Source: Caballeronia sp. TF1N1
Lineage (GTDB): Bacteria; Pseudomonadota; Gammaproteobacteria; Burkholderiales; Burkholderiaceae
Direction of reading: 5' to 3'
Length of the DNA: 64,000 bases
NCBI RefSeq assembly: GCF_022878925.1
Contig: NZ_CP084630.1
Span: 112,553 to 176,552 of the forward strand
Positions within the stretch are counted from its first letter, which is position 1. Each line of letters begins with the position of its first letter. Shown here piece after piece: positions 51,405-60,033 of this stretch. Position numbers and translations under genes: made by a program. Below the pieces are notes generated by a model that saw only the letters and a program-made list of their open reading frames with translations, searched no databases and was not told where the DNA came from.

Positions 51405-52463
51405 ATGACCGAAGCCGTCATGACCGATACGGCGCAACGCGCGGCGCTCGCCGATGAACTCGCGCAGCACAACTGCCGCATCGCGCAGCCGACCGATGCA
51501 CCGCTGTTCACGCGCACGCCGCAGTCGGCGATGCAGGCCGCGCACTGGAAAGCGAGCGATCTCGAACGCCTGCTCGACAAGATCGGCGCAAACCTCAAGC
51601 TCGAAGCGGGCGGTCAGCGGCGCACGCTGCGGCTCGCCAATCGCGGGCTGCCGTTCGGCACCACGCCCACGTTCTGGGCCTCGATTCAGGTGATCCTGCC
51701 GGGTGAGATCGCCACCGCGCATCGTCATGCGGCGAGTGCGTTGCGCTTCATCATGAAAGGGCGCGGCGCGGACACCATCGTCGATGGCGAACGCTACGAG
51801 ATGAAAGAAGGCGATCTCGTGCTAACACCTGCATGGACATGGCACGACCACGAGCACAAGGGCGACGAACCGATGATCTGGCTCGACGTGCTCGATATCT
51901 CGCTGGTTCGCTCCATGCACGCGACCTTCTTCGAAGGCTCGGAAGCGCCGCGTCAGCCGGTGGCCACGCTGCCGGATGCGTCGTATCGCAAGTACGGCAG
52001 CGGCATTATGAAGCCGCTTGCCGACCGCGCGACGCCCGCGCTCAATCCGCTGCTCGTGTATTCGGCCGAGCGCGCACAGGAAGCCTTGCATCTCGCCAGC
52101 GCTTTGCCACCCGATCCGTACGACGACACCGCGCTCGAATATCTCAATCCGCTGACGGGCGGGCCGGCATTGCCGACCATCGGCACGGTGCTGCAGTCTC
52201 TGCGGCCGGGCGTGCATACCAAGGCGCATCGGCATACGGGCAGCGTGGTGTATTACGTGATGCGCGGCACGGGCACCACCATCGTCGATGGCACGCATTT
52301 CGACTGGGGCGCGGGCGATTTCATGTCGCTTCCGCCGTGGGCCGTGCACGAACACATCAACCGCAGCAGCGACACCACGGCGATGCTCTTCCAGGTCAAC
52401 GACTTTCCTGCGCTGCGCGCGCTCGGCTTGTATCGCGAAGAACCCGCAGATGCGCAAATCTGA
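51405..52463 (+). CDS. Gentisate 1,2-dioxygenase-like bicupin
   Basis: 352 aa, RBS GCGGAGGACCGCC. The first cupin has HxH at His106 and His108 ([17 protein letters not shown]) and His147 in [13 protein letters not shown], giving the Fe(II) three-His site. The second cupin repeats the pattern ([20 protein letters not shown], then [12 protein letters not shown]). The family opens gentisate, salicylate or 1-hydroxy-2-naphthoate rings next to the carboxylate. It lies beside an aromatic FAD monooxygenase and, across the operon end, an FAH-family hydrolase. Together these three give a gentisate-type lower pathway. Confidence 0.9.
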   Translation: MTEAVMTDTAQRAALADELAQHNCRIAQPTDAPLFTRTPQSAMQAAHWKASDLERLLDKIGANLKLEAGGQRRTLRLANRGLPFGTTPTFWASIQVILPGEIATAHRHAASALRFIMKGRGADTIVDGERYEMKEGDLVLTPAWTWHDHEHKGDEPMIWLDVLDISLVRSMHATFFEGSEAPRQPVATLPDASYRKYGSGIMKPLADRATPALNPLLVYSAERAQEALHLASALPPDPYDDTALEYLNPLTGGPALPTIGTVLQSLRPGVHTKAHRHTGSVVYYVMRGTGTTIVDGTHFDWGAGDFMSLPPWAVHEHINRSSDTTAMLFQVNDFPALRALGLYREEPADAQI

Positions 52464-52493
52464 ACCAATGAGGACATAGAGGGGAGAATGAAG

Positions 52494-54149
52494 ATGCAAA
52501 CACCGGTATTGATCGTAGGAGCGGGTCCGATCGGACTCGCGCTCGCCGGCGACCTGGGCTTTCGCGGCGTGCCGTGCATGCTGATCGAGCGCAGCGATGG
52601 TCAGGTGGTCCAGCCGAAGATGGACATGATCGGCGTGCGGACAATGGAATATTGCCGCCGCTGGGGCATCGTGCCGTGGGTGCACGAAGCGGGCTACAAC
52701 CGCGAATATCCGCAGGATTGCGCGTGGGTCACGACGCTGACCGGCTACGAGTTCGGCCGCGAAGTTTTTCCCGCGCCGAAGGACGAAAAGTGCCCGCCGC
52801 AGAGCCCGCAGAAACGCGAGCGCTGCCCACAGAATTTCTTCGATCCGGTATTGCGCCGCTTTGCCGAGCGTTCGTCGCTGGCGACCATCGAATATCACAC
52901 GGAGCTGGCCGGGTTCGTCGAAACGGAAGACGGCGTGAACGTGCGTCTGCGCGATGTCCGTACCGGCGAGGAACGCACGGTCGATGCGCAATACCTCGTC
53001 GGTTCGGACGGTGGCGCGAGTGTCGTGCGTCAGGCGCTGGGCATTCAGATGACCGGCGAGGCGACACTTACCTATACGACCAATGTCGTGTTTCGCACCA
53101 AGGATCTCGAAGCGCTGCATGACAAGAAGCGCGCGTATCGGTATATCTTTATCGGTCCGGAAGGCACGTGGGCGACGTTGGTGGCCATCAATGGCCGCGA
53201 TCAGTGGCGCTTCTCGCTGGTCGGCGACGATACGCGTCAGACGCACGACGAGGAACATATGCGCCGCGCGATCGTGCGCGCCGTGGGCCGCGAATTCGAC
53301 TTCGAGATTCTGTCGATGCTGCCGTGGGTGCGGCGTCAACTGGTCGCGGATACGTACGGCACGAAGCGCGTTTTTATCGCCGGCGATGCGGCGCATCTGA
53401 CCTCGCCGACGGGTGGTTTCGGCATGAACACGGGCATTCAGGACGCGGTGAATCTGTCGTGGAAACTCGCGGCGATGTTGCAGGGATGGGGCGGCGAACA
53501 TTTGCTCGATACCTACGAGTCGGAGATGCGTCCCGTGGCAATCCGCAACGTGGCCGAAGCAACCGGCAATCTGAAGCGCATGTTGTCGCCGCGTGTCGTG
53601 TCGCCCTCCGCAGCGATTTTCGACGAAGGGCCGGAAGCCGATGCGGCGCGCATCGAATTCGGTAATGCGTACACCGAACTGATGAAGCGCGAATGGTTTT
53701 CCATCGGCATCCATCTGGGTTATATGTACGAAGGCTCGCCGATCGTGGTCCCGGACGGCACGCCGCAACCCGCCGACGAAGTATCGAGCTATGTGCAGAC
53801 CGCGCGGCCGGGATCGCGCGCGCCGCATGTATGGCTCGAAGAAGGCCGCTCGACGCTCGATCTGTTCGGTAAGTCGTTCGTGCTGATGTGCTTCGGCGAC
53901 AACCGCGTAGGCGTCGATGCGATAACGGATGCCGCGCGCGCCGCCGGCGTGCCGTTCGAGGTCGCGCGGATCGATCATGCGCAGGCGCGCGCCTTGTACG
54001 AGCGCGACTTCGTGCTGGTCCGTCCCGACGGCACCGTGGCGTGGCGCGGCGATGCGCTGCCGGAAGACGCGGGCACGTTGATCGATACGGTGCGCGGCGT
54101 GTATGCGCAACAGGCTGCCAGCGCACAGGAAGCGCGGAACGCAGCGTAA
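52494..54149 (+). CDS. FAD-dependent aromatic hydroxylase (MhpA/phenol hydroxylase-like)
   Basis: 551 aa from ATG 52494, eight bases after GGGGAG; ATG 52488 is too near the RBS. GxGxxG in PVLIVGAGPIGLALAGDLGF, the DG motif YLVGSDGGASVVRQALG, and the GD motif RVFIAGDAAHLTSPTGGFGM followed by NTGIQDAVNLSWKLAAM are all typical group A monooxygenase motifs. A C-terminal thioredoxin-like domain (VLMCFGDNRVGVDAITDAAR) is as in MhpA. It hydroxylates an aromatic ring, presumably to the substrate of the cupin dioxygenase upstream. Last gene of the operon. Confidence 0.92.
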   Translation: MQTPVLIVGAGPIGLALAGDLGFRGVPCMLIERSDGQVVQPKMDMIGVRTMEYCRRWGIVPWVHEAGYNREYPQDCAWVTTLTGYEFGREVFPAPKDEKCPPQSPQKRERCPQNFFDPVLRRFAERSSLATIEYHTELAGFVETEDGVNVRLRDVRTGEERTVDAQYLVGSDGGASVVRQALGIQMTGEATLTYTTNVVFRTKDLEALHDKKRAYRYIFIGPEGTWATLVAINGRDQWRFSLVGDDTRQTHDEEHMRRAIVRAVGREFDFEILSMLPWVRRQLVADTYGTKRVFIAGDAAHLTSPTGGFGMNTGIQDAVNLSWKLAAMLQGWGGEHLLDTYESEMRPVAIRNVAEATGNLKRMLSPRVVSPSAAIFDEGPEADAARIEFGNAYTELMKREWFSIGIHLGYMYEGSPIVVPDGTPQPADEVSSYVQTARPGSRAPHVWLEEGRSTLDLFGKSFVLMCFGDNRVGVDAITDAARAAGVPFEVARIDHAQARALYERDFVLVRPDGTVAWRGDALPEDAGTLIDTVRGVYAQQAASAQEARNAA

Positions 54150-54179
54150 AAAAATCGGGCCGCGCAATGCGGCCCGATT
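54150..54179. terminator. Strong terminator between convergent operons
   Basis: Perfect 11-bp stem AATCGGGCCGC (54153-54163) / GCGGCCCGATT (54169-54179) with loop GCAAT. It has an A-run on the left that gives a U-run for the minus-strand transcript. Confidence 0.85.
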
Positions 54180-54198
54180 GCCTATCGAAGGTCAACCC

Positions 54199-55080
54199 TC
54201 AAGCTGCCGGATGACGCTCCAGAAACGGCAGAATCGCGCCGTTGAAGGCTTCGTTGCGATCACCTGCGATCATGTGCCCCGCGCCCGTCACGCGCCCGAG
54301 CTCCAGTTGAGGCAGAGCAGCACGCAATTCGTCGATACCTTCCTGACTCACCACATCGCTTTCCTCGCCGACGACCAGCATCGCCGGAATCGATACGCCC
54401 TTGCACATAGCGAGCAGCCGCGCGGCATGACGCTCGCGTGCGCCGTCGCCACGTTCGCGGAAAAAGCTCGGGTCCCAGTGCCAGTGCAGACGGCCGTCGT
54501 CACGCAGACGCAGGTTTTTCATCAGCCCGCGCGGACTCTTTGGGCGCGGCCGATGCGGATTGTAGGCGGCGACCGCATCGGCAGCTTCGTCGACGGTGGC
54601 GAAGCCTTCGCGATGCCCGTGCAGAAAATCGTGGACGCGCTTCAGGCCACGCGGATCGACACGCGGTGCGATATCCACCAGCACCACCGCACGGGCGCGC
54701 GGCGCGTCCGTGCGGGCGATGCTGTGCAGCGCCGTCATGCCGCCCATCGATGCGCCGATCATCGCGGGCACGCAGTCCATATGGCGCACGATGGCGTCGA
54801 GATCGTCCGCGAGGCGTTCGTATGAATAGTCGGGCTTGGACGACCAGTCGCTGTCGCCGTGACCGCGTGCGTCGTAGGCGAGGGCGTGATAGCCGAGCGC
54901 GCCGAGCGTGGCGACGCTGCCGCGCCACGAATGGCGCGTCTGCCCTGCGCCGTGCAGCAGGATAACGCCGGGCCGGCCGCGCTCGCCCGCAACGCTCGCC
55001 GCCAGCACGACGCCGTCGCCAGCGTCGATACGTACTTCGCTGACGGGCGCTTGCGCGGTGCCGAAATCCGCGCGCGTCAC
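54199..55080 (-). CDS. Alpha/beta-hydrolase fold protein
   Basis: 293 aa from GTG 55080, which overlaps the preceding stop in a GTGA arrangement. The fold is shown by GVILLHGAGQTRHSWRGSVA and ALAYDARGHGDSDWSSKPDY. The nucleophile Ser111 is in IGASMGGMTALHS, the acid in VVGEESDVVSQEG and the His in TGAGHMIAGDRNEAF. It cleaves an ester, thioester or C-C bond. It is in the operon with the FAH-family enzyme and the third CoA-transferase and so probably acts late in the pathway. Confidence 0.87.
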   Translation of the reverse strand: MTRADFGTAQAPVSEVRIDAGDGVVLAASVAGERGRPGVILLHGAGQTRHSWRGSVATLGALGYHALAYDARGHGDSDWSSKPDYSYERLADDLDAIVRHMDCVPAMIGASMGGMTALHSIARTDAPRARAVVLVDIAPRVDPRGLKRVHDFLHGHREGFATVDEAADAVAAYNPHRPRPKSPRGLMKNLRLRDDGRLHWHWDPSFFRERGDGARERHAARLLAMCKGVSIPAMLVVGEESDVVSQEGIDELRAALPQLELGRVTGAGHMIAGDRNEAFNGAILPFLERHPAA

Positions 55081-55994
55081 GATGCCGTGACGGCGGCCGG
55101 GTCCGGCGCCGTGCGCGATTTGTCCCACACCGGATGGCCGCCTTCCTCGCCCTGCACGACATCGAGCGTCATCGAGCCGACGTTGGCGATCTCGATCACG
55201 ACCTTGTCGCCATGCACGATCGGCCCGACGCCGGCCGGCGTGCCCGACGCGATGATGTCGCCAGGATAGAGCGTCATCACCGCCGAGGCCATGCGGATCA
55301 TCTCGGGAATATCGACGATCAGATCGCGCGTGCTGGCGTGTTGCCTGATCTCGCCATTGACCGACAGATTCAGGTCGATGGCCTCGTGATCGGGCACTTC
55401 ATCCCGTGTGACGATCCACGGGCCGACCGGGCAGAACGTGTCGTAGGACTTGCGCATCACGCGCTCTTCCTTGCCGCGCACCACCACATCGATCAGACAT
55501 GCATAGCCGAACACATGGTCGAGCGCGTTTTCGCGGCTGATCTGCCGTCCGCCTTTACCGATGATTACGGCCAGCTCGCATTCGTGATGAATCTGACGGC
55601 CCGGAATGTCGGGCAGGCGGATCGGATCGTTCGGACCACTGAGACTCGAATTGGCCTTGAGAAAGAAGCCTTGACCGTCCGCCTTGAACGGCGAGATCAG
55701 GCCGGTGCCGGACTTCATTTCCTCGACGTGGGCGTGATAGTTCGCCGGAAAGGCAATCACCTTGTTTGGCCACGCAACGGGCGTTTCCAGACGCACGTCG
55801 GCAAGTGGCTTGCGCGTTGCGCTGCGTGCGCGTTCGGCGAGCGACTCGCGCAGCGCGGGAAATCGATCGATCAGATGCAACATGCCGACGGGCGGCCATG
55901 CGCCTGGAGTAGCGTTGACGATGTCCGTGATATCGACGATCTCGCCGCCGTCCACGATACCGATGCGCCCGCCGTCGAAGCTTGCGAGTTTCAT
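55077..55994 (-). CDS. Fumarylacetoacetate hydrolase family protein
   Basis: 305 aa from ATG 55994 (RBS AAGGAGACACATC). The metal-site motif HHECELAVIIGKGGRQISRE holds the two Glu ligands, and the Asp ligand is in YACLIDVVVRGKEE. The GDIIASGTPAGVGP loop is as in FAH/fumarylpyruvate hydrolases. It hydrolyses the 1,3-diketone produced after gentisate-type ring opening (fumarylpyruvate or a substituted analogue). Overlaps the hydrolase gene by four bases. Confidence 0.9.
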   Translation of the reverse strand: MKLASFDGGRIGIVDGGEIVDITDIVNATPGAWPPVGMLHLIDRFPALRESLAERARSATRKPLADVRLETPVAWPNKVIAFPANYHAHVEEMKSGTGLISPFKADGQGFFLKANSSLSGPNDPIRLPDIPGRQIHHECELAVIIGKGGRQISRENALDHVFGYACLIDVVVRGKEERVMRKSYDTFCPVGPWIVTRDEVPDHEAIDLNLSVNGEIRQHASTRDLIVDIPEMIRMASAVMTLYPGDIIASGTPAGVGPIVHGDKVVIEIANVGSMTLDVVQGEEGGHPVWDKSRTAPDPAAVTAS

Positions 55995-56034
55995 GATGTG
56001 TCTCCTTGATCTACGGTGTATGCAATGGGTGGAA

Positions 56035-57162
56035 TCAAATTTCGCCGTCGTGCTCGCCGATGGCGGGCGGACCGAAGCGCGCGGCAAAACGCCGTTCGTC
56101 GAAGGTGGCGGGATAGCGCGCGGTGCGGATCGGTCCGACCGGCGAGGCAACGGTTTCGAACACGCGGTTGTGCGCCACTTGCGCATCGTCGAGGTAATCG
56201 TCGAGGGAGAACACGGGCGCGGCAGGCACGTCGAGGCTTTCGAAGCGCTCCAGCCAGAACGCCGTATCGCGCGTCTTCACGACCTCGCCCACGCGACGGA
56301 AAAATTCTTCCGCCATTGCCACCGGATCGCGCATCTGTTTGAACTCGTCCTTCCACTCGGGACGTTCGATCGCATTGAGCGTTTTCGACATCTGCGCGCC
56401 GTTGGCAGGCGAGATCACCACGTGCCCGTCCGACGTTTCCAGTACCTGGGATGCAGGCGGCTTCCACGCCGAGGTATCGCCCTCGAAGGTGCGATGCTGG
56501 TACATGTCGGGGAAGTTGAAGTAGCCCATCACGTCGAGCATCGGCAGTTTGACGTGTGCGCCGCGGCCGGTCTTTTCGCGCTCCAGCAGCGCGGCCAGAA
56601 TGGCTTGCGCGCCGAATACGCCGGTTACCTTGTCGACCATGTTGAAGGGCGTCACGGACGGCTTGCCGTTGCGGCCTTCGGCAGCGACGATGCCCGTGCG
56701 GCCCTGAATCAGCGAATCGAAGGCGGGCGCGTTGGCGAGCGCGCCGGTATCGCCGAAACCGTTGATCGACAGGCGCACCAGACGCGGGTTCAGTTCGGCC
56801 AGCACATCCTGACCCAGACCGAGCGATGCCGCCACGCGCGGCCGCCAGTTCTCCACCAGCACATCGGCCTGTGCGAGCAGATTCTTGAGGCGCGCGACGC
56901 CTTCCGCCGTCTTCAGATCGATGACCACGCTGCGCTTGCCGCGATTGGCATTGGTCCACGACGCGCCGTAGCCATCGCGGTTATGGCCGAACTTGCGAAA
57001 GCCGTCGCCGCCGGGCGGCTCGACCTTGATGACGTCGGCGCCGAGATCGGACAGCATCATCGAGGCGAACGGGCCGGTCAGAAAACTCGATGTTTCGACG
57101 ACGACCACGCCGTCGAGCGGACGGCCGGCGGTGTCGTGGGCGCGGGTTGGGGTTTCAGGCAT
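56035..57162 (-). CDS. CaiB/BaiF-family CoA-transferase (third copy)
   Basis: 375 aa from ATG 57162 (RBS ACGGAGATGTG). DGVVVVETSSFLTGPFASMM, LSDLGADVIKVEPPGGDGFR and ANRGKRSVVIDLKT are family motifs; the catalytic Asp is in VTPFNMVDKVTGVFG. It differs clearly from the two copies at 28.6-31.0 kb, so it should use another acid. It is the first gene of the minus-strand operon with the FAH-family and alpha/beta hydrolases, under the regulon operator at 57226. Confidence 0.9.
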   Translation of the reverse strand: MPETPTRAHDTAGRPLDGVVVVETSSFLTGPFASMMLSDLGADVIKVEPPGGDGFRKFGHNRDGYGASWTNANRGKRSVVIDLKTAEGVARLKNLLAQADVLVENWRPRVAASLGLGQDVLAELNPRLVRLSINGFGDTGALANAPAFDSLIQGRTGIVAAEGRNGKPSVTPFNMVDKVTGVFGAQAILAALLEREKTGRGAHVKLPMLDVMGYFNFPDMYQHRTFEGDTSAWKPPASQVLETSDGHVVISPANGAQMSKTLNAIERPEWKDEFKQMRDPVAMAEEFFRRVGEVVKTRDTAFWLERFESLDVPAAPVFSLDDYLDDAQVAHNRVFETVASPVGPIRTARYPATFDERRFAARFGPPAIGEHDGEI

Positions 57163-57225
57163 CACATCTCCGTTTCGGCAAACGATCGAACCATCGACCA
57201 CCAGATCGATTGTTCGTCTCTTTTT

Positions 57226-57286
57226 TCATTGGATCAACCAATGACATTTCCATCGCTATGTTGAGCGGCATGCGGCGCGATGTCAA
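57226..57286 (-). promoter_or_regulatory. Promoter and operator 5 of the regulon (third CoA-transferase operon)
   Basis: Operator TCATTGGATCAACCAATGA (57226-57244), the most symmetric of the seven. On the minus strand TTGACA lies at 57286-57281, with a weak -10 near 57263-57257. Confidence 0.78.
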
Positions 57287-57316
57287 GCGCGTCAAGTTCA
57301 CCAAGGTCCGCGCAAA

Positions 57317-57346
57317 CAAAAACGGCCGGCAGAATCTGCCGGCCGT
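57317..57346 (-). terminator. Rho-independent terminator of the porin gene
   Basis: ACGGCCGGCAGA (57322-57333) and TCTGCCGGCCGT (57335-57346) form a long stem. On the minus strand it is followed by TTTTTGTTT, the U-tract. Confidence 0.85.
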
Positions 57347-57378
57347 CGTGCACGAAAAGCGTGCGCTGCGTCTGGGTC

Positions 57379-58611
57379 TCAGAACTTGTGCCGGATACCG
57401 ATACGCGCCACCACCTGATTCTGCGTATTGGCCGGCGTGAGCGTGACGAGATAGGGCACGGCCGCCTGCTTGGTGGAATCGGTGCCCGAGCCCTTCATAT
57501 AAGCGGCCGCGAGATACACATCGGTGCGCTTCGAAAGAAAATAATCGAGCGAGGCATTGACGGTCTGATAGGCCGCGCTGTCCTTGCCGTTCACCGCGCC
57601 GCCGCGCAGATAGTTGTACGAGCCGCCCGCCACCAGCGCCGGCGTGATGAAGTAGGCCGCATAGACGTTGTAGTTGTTGAACGCGGCGTTGCCCGTGTAG
57701 CCGAAGGGATTGGTGAGCGACAGCGTGCCGGAAGCCGGATCATTCAGATCCTGAAAGCGAATATTTGAATAGCCCAGACCGAGGATGAAATCGCCCAGCG
57801 TGTACTGCGCCGCCGACGCGACGATCTGCATTCTGCCTGCCGACGCGAAGCCGCCGTAGATCGGATTGACCTGTACGCCGCTCGTCGGGCCGAGATTGTT
57901 GGCCGTGGTCGAACCCGTCGCGTTATTGCCGTAGAACGACTGGTTAGGATTGTTGATGTGCATGTAACCGGCCGCGATGCTGACCGGCCCGGTATCGAAA
58001 CGCCCGCCCACCGACCAGATGCTGTTGCGCCCGAACGATCCCGCCACGCCGCCGAGACTATACAAACCCGTGAGCGTCACGCCCGCGAACTTGGGGCTGG
58101 TGTACTTGATGGCATTGTTGATGCGCTGCGAATCCGCCACGTTGTCGATATCGCCCGGATGGTCGGCGAAGGCGCCGCCTGCATAGCTTCCTGCCTGCAT
58201 CGGGCCGATCATGTCGACGATCGAGTCGTACTGGCGGCCGAGCGACACGGTGCCCCATTTCGGCGTCGACAGGCTGATATACGCCTGACGCCCGAAGAAG
58301 GTGCCACCCTGCTGGAAGCGGCCCGTGCCGACATCGAAGCCATTCTCGATCACGAAGATGGCCTTGTAGCCGTTGCCCAAATCTTCCACGCCGCGCAGAC
58401 CCCAGCGCGATGCCTGCGCAAGCCCGGTAGTCATCGACCAGACCGAGGCGCCGGTGCGGCCGTTCGGGGCGCCGGCGCGGGCGGTCTGCGCGTTGTTCAC
58501 GTAGTTGATGCCTTCGTCGAGCAGACCGTACAGCGTCACGCTGCTCTGCGCCCACGCGCTGCCTGCGACTGTCAGCGCGAGCGCACCGAACAAGGGTTTC
58601 GCTAAGTTCAA
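57379..58611 (-). CDS. Gram-negative outer-membrane porin (porin_4/OmpC-like)
   Basis: 410 aa from a TTG start at 58611, six bases after CAGGAGACGAAA. The signal peptide LAKPLFGALALTVAGSAWAQ is cleaved before SSVTLYGLLDEG, the hallmark start of burkholderial porins. The constriction loop region MIGPMQAGSYAGGAFADHPG is present and the chain ends in the outer-membrane signature ARIGIRHKF. Substrate-specific porins of this type admit aromatic or organic acids. It is under the regulon operator at 58673 and so is probably induced with the island. Confidence 0.92.
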   Translation of the reverse strand: MNLAKPLFGALALTVAGSAWAQSSVTLYGLLDEGINYVNNAQTARAGAPNGRTGASVWSMTTGLAQASRWGLRGVEDLGNGYKAIFVIENGFDVGTGRFQQGGTFFGRQAYISLSTPKWGTVSLGRQYDSIVDMIGPMQAGSYAGGAFADHPGDIDNVADSQRINNAIKYTSPKFAGVTLTGLYSLGGVAGSFGRNSIWSVGGRFDTGPVSIAAGYMHINNPNQSFYGNNATGSTTANNLGPTSGVQVNPIYGGFASAGRMQIVASAAQYTLGDFILGLGYSNIRFQDLNDPASGTLSLTNPFGYTGNAAFNNYNVYAAYFITPALVAGGSYNYLRGGAVNGKDSAAYQTVNASLDYFLSKRTDVYLAAAYMKGSGTDSTKQAAVPYLVTLTPANTQNQVVARIGIRHKF

Positions 58612-58672
58612 TTTCGTCTCCTGGATGTTTTGTTATATCGACAGACTGGGATGTGTCTTCACTTCGATAATT

Positions 58673-58733
58673 TCATTGGATGAACCATTGACTTTGTTAG
58701 CTTTAATATGTGAGAGACGGTTTTTCGTGTCAA
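58673..58733 (-). promoter_or_regulatory. Promoter and operator 6 of the regulon (porin)
   Basis: On the minus strand TTGACA (58733-58728), 17-19 bases, CATATT/TATTAA -10 near 58710-58703, then the operator TCATTGGATGAACCATTGA (58673-58691), the exact reverse complement of the site at 28454. Confidence 0.85.
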
Positions 58734-58762
58734 ACGGCACAAACCCTAATCGGGCGATGCGC

Positions 58763-59959
58763 TCAGACGGCGAGACGGCGCGGCACGGCCTTGAACGATG
58801 CCCAGGCAATTGCACTGGAGACGGCTAGCGCGACGATCATGGAGAGCGTGGGGTTGCCGGGCGCGAGACTCACCGCGGCGGTGCACAGCGCGCCGTAGCC
58901 CATTTGCAGGCAGCCGTAGAGGCCTGCCGCCGCACCGACCACGGCCGGTTCGACGTCGAGCGCACTGCTGATGGCAAACGGACTGGACAAGCCGGTGCCG
59001 AAGAACATGACGATCATCGGCGCCATCACGGCGGTGACGGAGAGCACGTCGAAGTACCACGACACGAACAGGCTCAGTGACGCCACGCCCATGATGACGC
59101 TCGCGGCGATCAATGCCGTGCGCGCCGGGACCATGCCCGCGAGCCGCTTCGCCGTGGATTGCCCGGCGGCCAGTCCGACCACCAGCGCGAAGTAAGCGAA
59201 GCTGAAAGCCTGCGCCGATAAGCCCAGCCGCGCTTCCAGTATGAAGGGCGACGCCGATAAAAACGCATAGATGCCCGTCGTGGCGCTCGCACCGCCCAGC
59301 GCGTGAGCGAGAAACACCGGCGAGCGCAACAGCCGCAGATAGCTGCGCGCATAACGGCCCGCCGCGATATCGCGGGACGCCGTATGTGTTTCCGGCACCA
59401 GCAGCCACACGCTGACCAGCACGAGCACATTGGCAACGGAGAGCGCGAGAAAGATCGCGCGCCAGCCGAGATGCGCGACGAACTGCGCGCCGATCACGGG
59501 CGCCACCGCCGTGGCCACCGCCATCGCGATGCTGAGCGTGGCCAGCCGCCGGATCAGCGCGGTCGAGCCGGAACTATCGCGCGCAATGGCGCGCCCCAGC
59601 ACCAGCCCCGAACAGCCGCCGAGCGCCTGCGCCACGCGCGCGAATTCCAGACTTCTGAGCGACGGCGCGAAGGTGGCGGCAAGGCTGGCGAGTGCGAACA
59701 GCGTGAGACCGGCAAGCAGCACCGGCCGGCGTCCATAGCGATCGGATAGCGGCCCGTAGATCAGTTGCCCGATCGACAAGCCAATCACGTACAGCGTAAT
59801 CGTGAGGCCGATTCCTGCCGACGACGCCCCCAGTTCGCTCGCCGCCAGCGGCAACGCCGGCACGAACACATGCAGCGGAAAGGTGCCCGACAGCGTGATG
59901 CACACGAGAATGAACAGCGACGGCGCGCGGACTCGTGAGACGGCGGCAGGATCGTTCAT
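58763..59959 (-). CDS. MFS transporter, Bcr/CflA type
   Basis: 398 aa with twelve predicted membrane helices. The start SLFILVCITLSGTFPLHVFV and motif A IYGPLSDRYGRRPVLLAGLT after helix 2 are typical of Bcr/CflA drug exporters, as is the helix-4 and helix-5 region GGCSGLVLGRAIARDSS. It may export a toxic intermediate or the substrate itself. It is a single gene under the regulon operator at 59981. Confidence 0.88.
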   Translation of the reverse strand: MNDPAAVSRVRAPSLFILVCITLSGTFPLHVFVPALPLAASELGASSAGIGLTITLYVIGLSIGQLIYGPLSDRYGRRPVLLAGLTLFALASLAATFAPSLRSLEFARVAQALGGCSGLVLGRAIARDSSGSTALIRRLATLSIAMAVATAVAPVIGAQFVAHLGWRAIFLALSVANVLVLVSVWLLVPETHTASRDIAAGRYARSYLRLLRSPVFLAHALGGASATTGIYAFLSASPFILEARLGLSAQAFSFAYFALVVGLAAGQSTAKRLAGMVPARTALIAASVIMGVASLSLFVSWYFDVLSVTAVMAPMIVMFFGTGLSSPFAISSALDVEPAVVGAAAGLYGCLQMGYGALCTAAVSLAPGNPTLSMIVALAVSSAIAWASFKAVPRRLAV

Positions 59960-59980
59960 ATCGTTTGAATTGTCATTATG

Positions 59981-60026
59981 TCATTGGATGAACCATTAAT
60001 ATATGAATTCATGCAAGGCGCGTCAA
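59981..60026 (-). promoter_or_regulatory. Promoter and operator 7 of the regulon (Bcr/CflA transporter)
   Basis: On the minus strand TTGACG (60026-60021), 17 bases, TATATT (60003-59998), with the operator TCATTGGATGAACCATTAA (59981-59999) touching the -10. This is the best-spaced promoter of the group. Confidence 0.83.
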
Positions 60027-60033
60027 TCGTGCT

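Noticed and set aside
51822..54167. Open frame of 781 codons on the minus strand
   Set aside because: It spans the antisense of two well-defined genes (cupin dioxygenase and FAD monooxygenase), has shadow-like Arg/His composition and no start signal.
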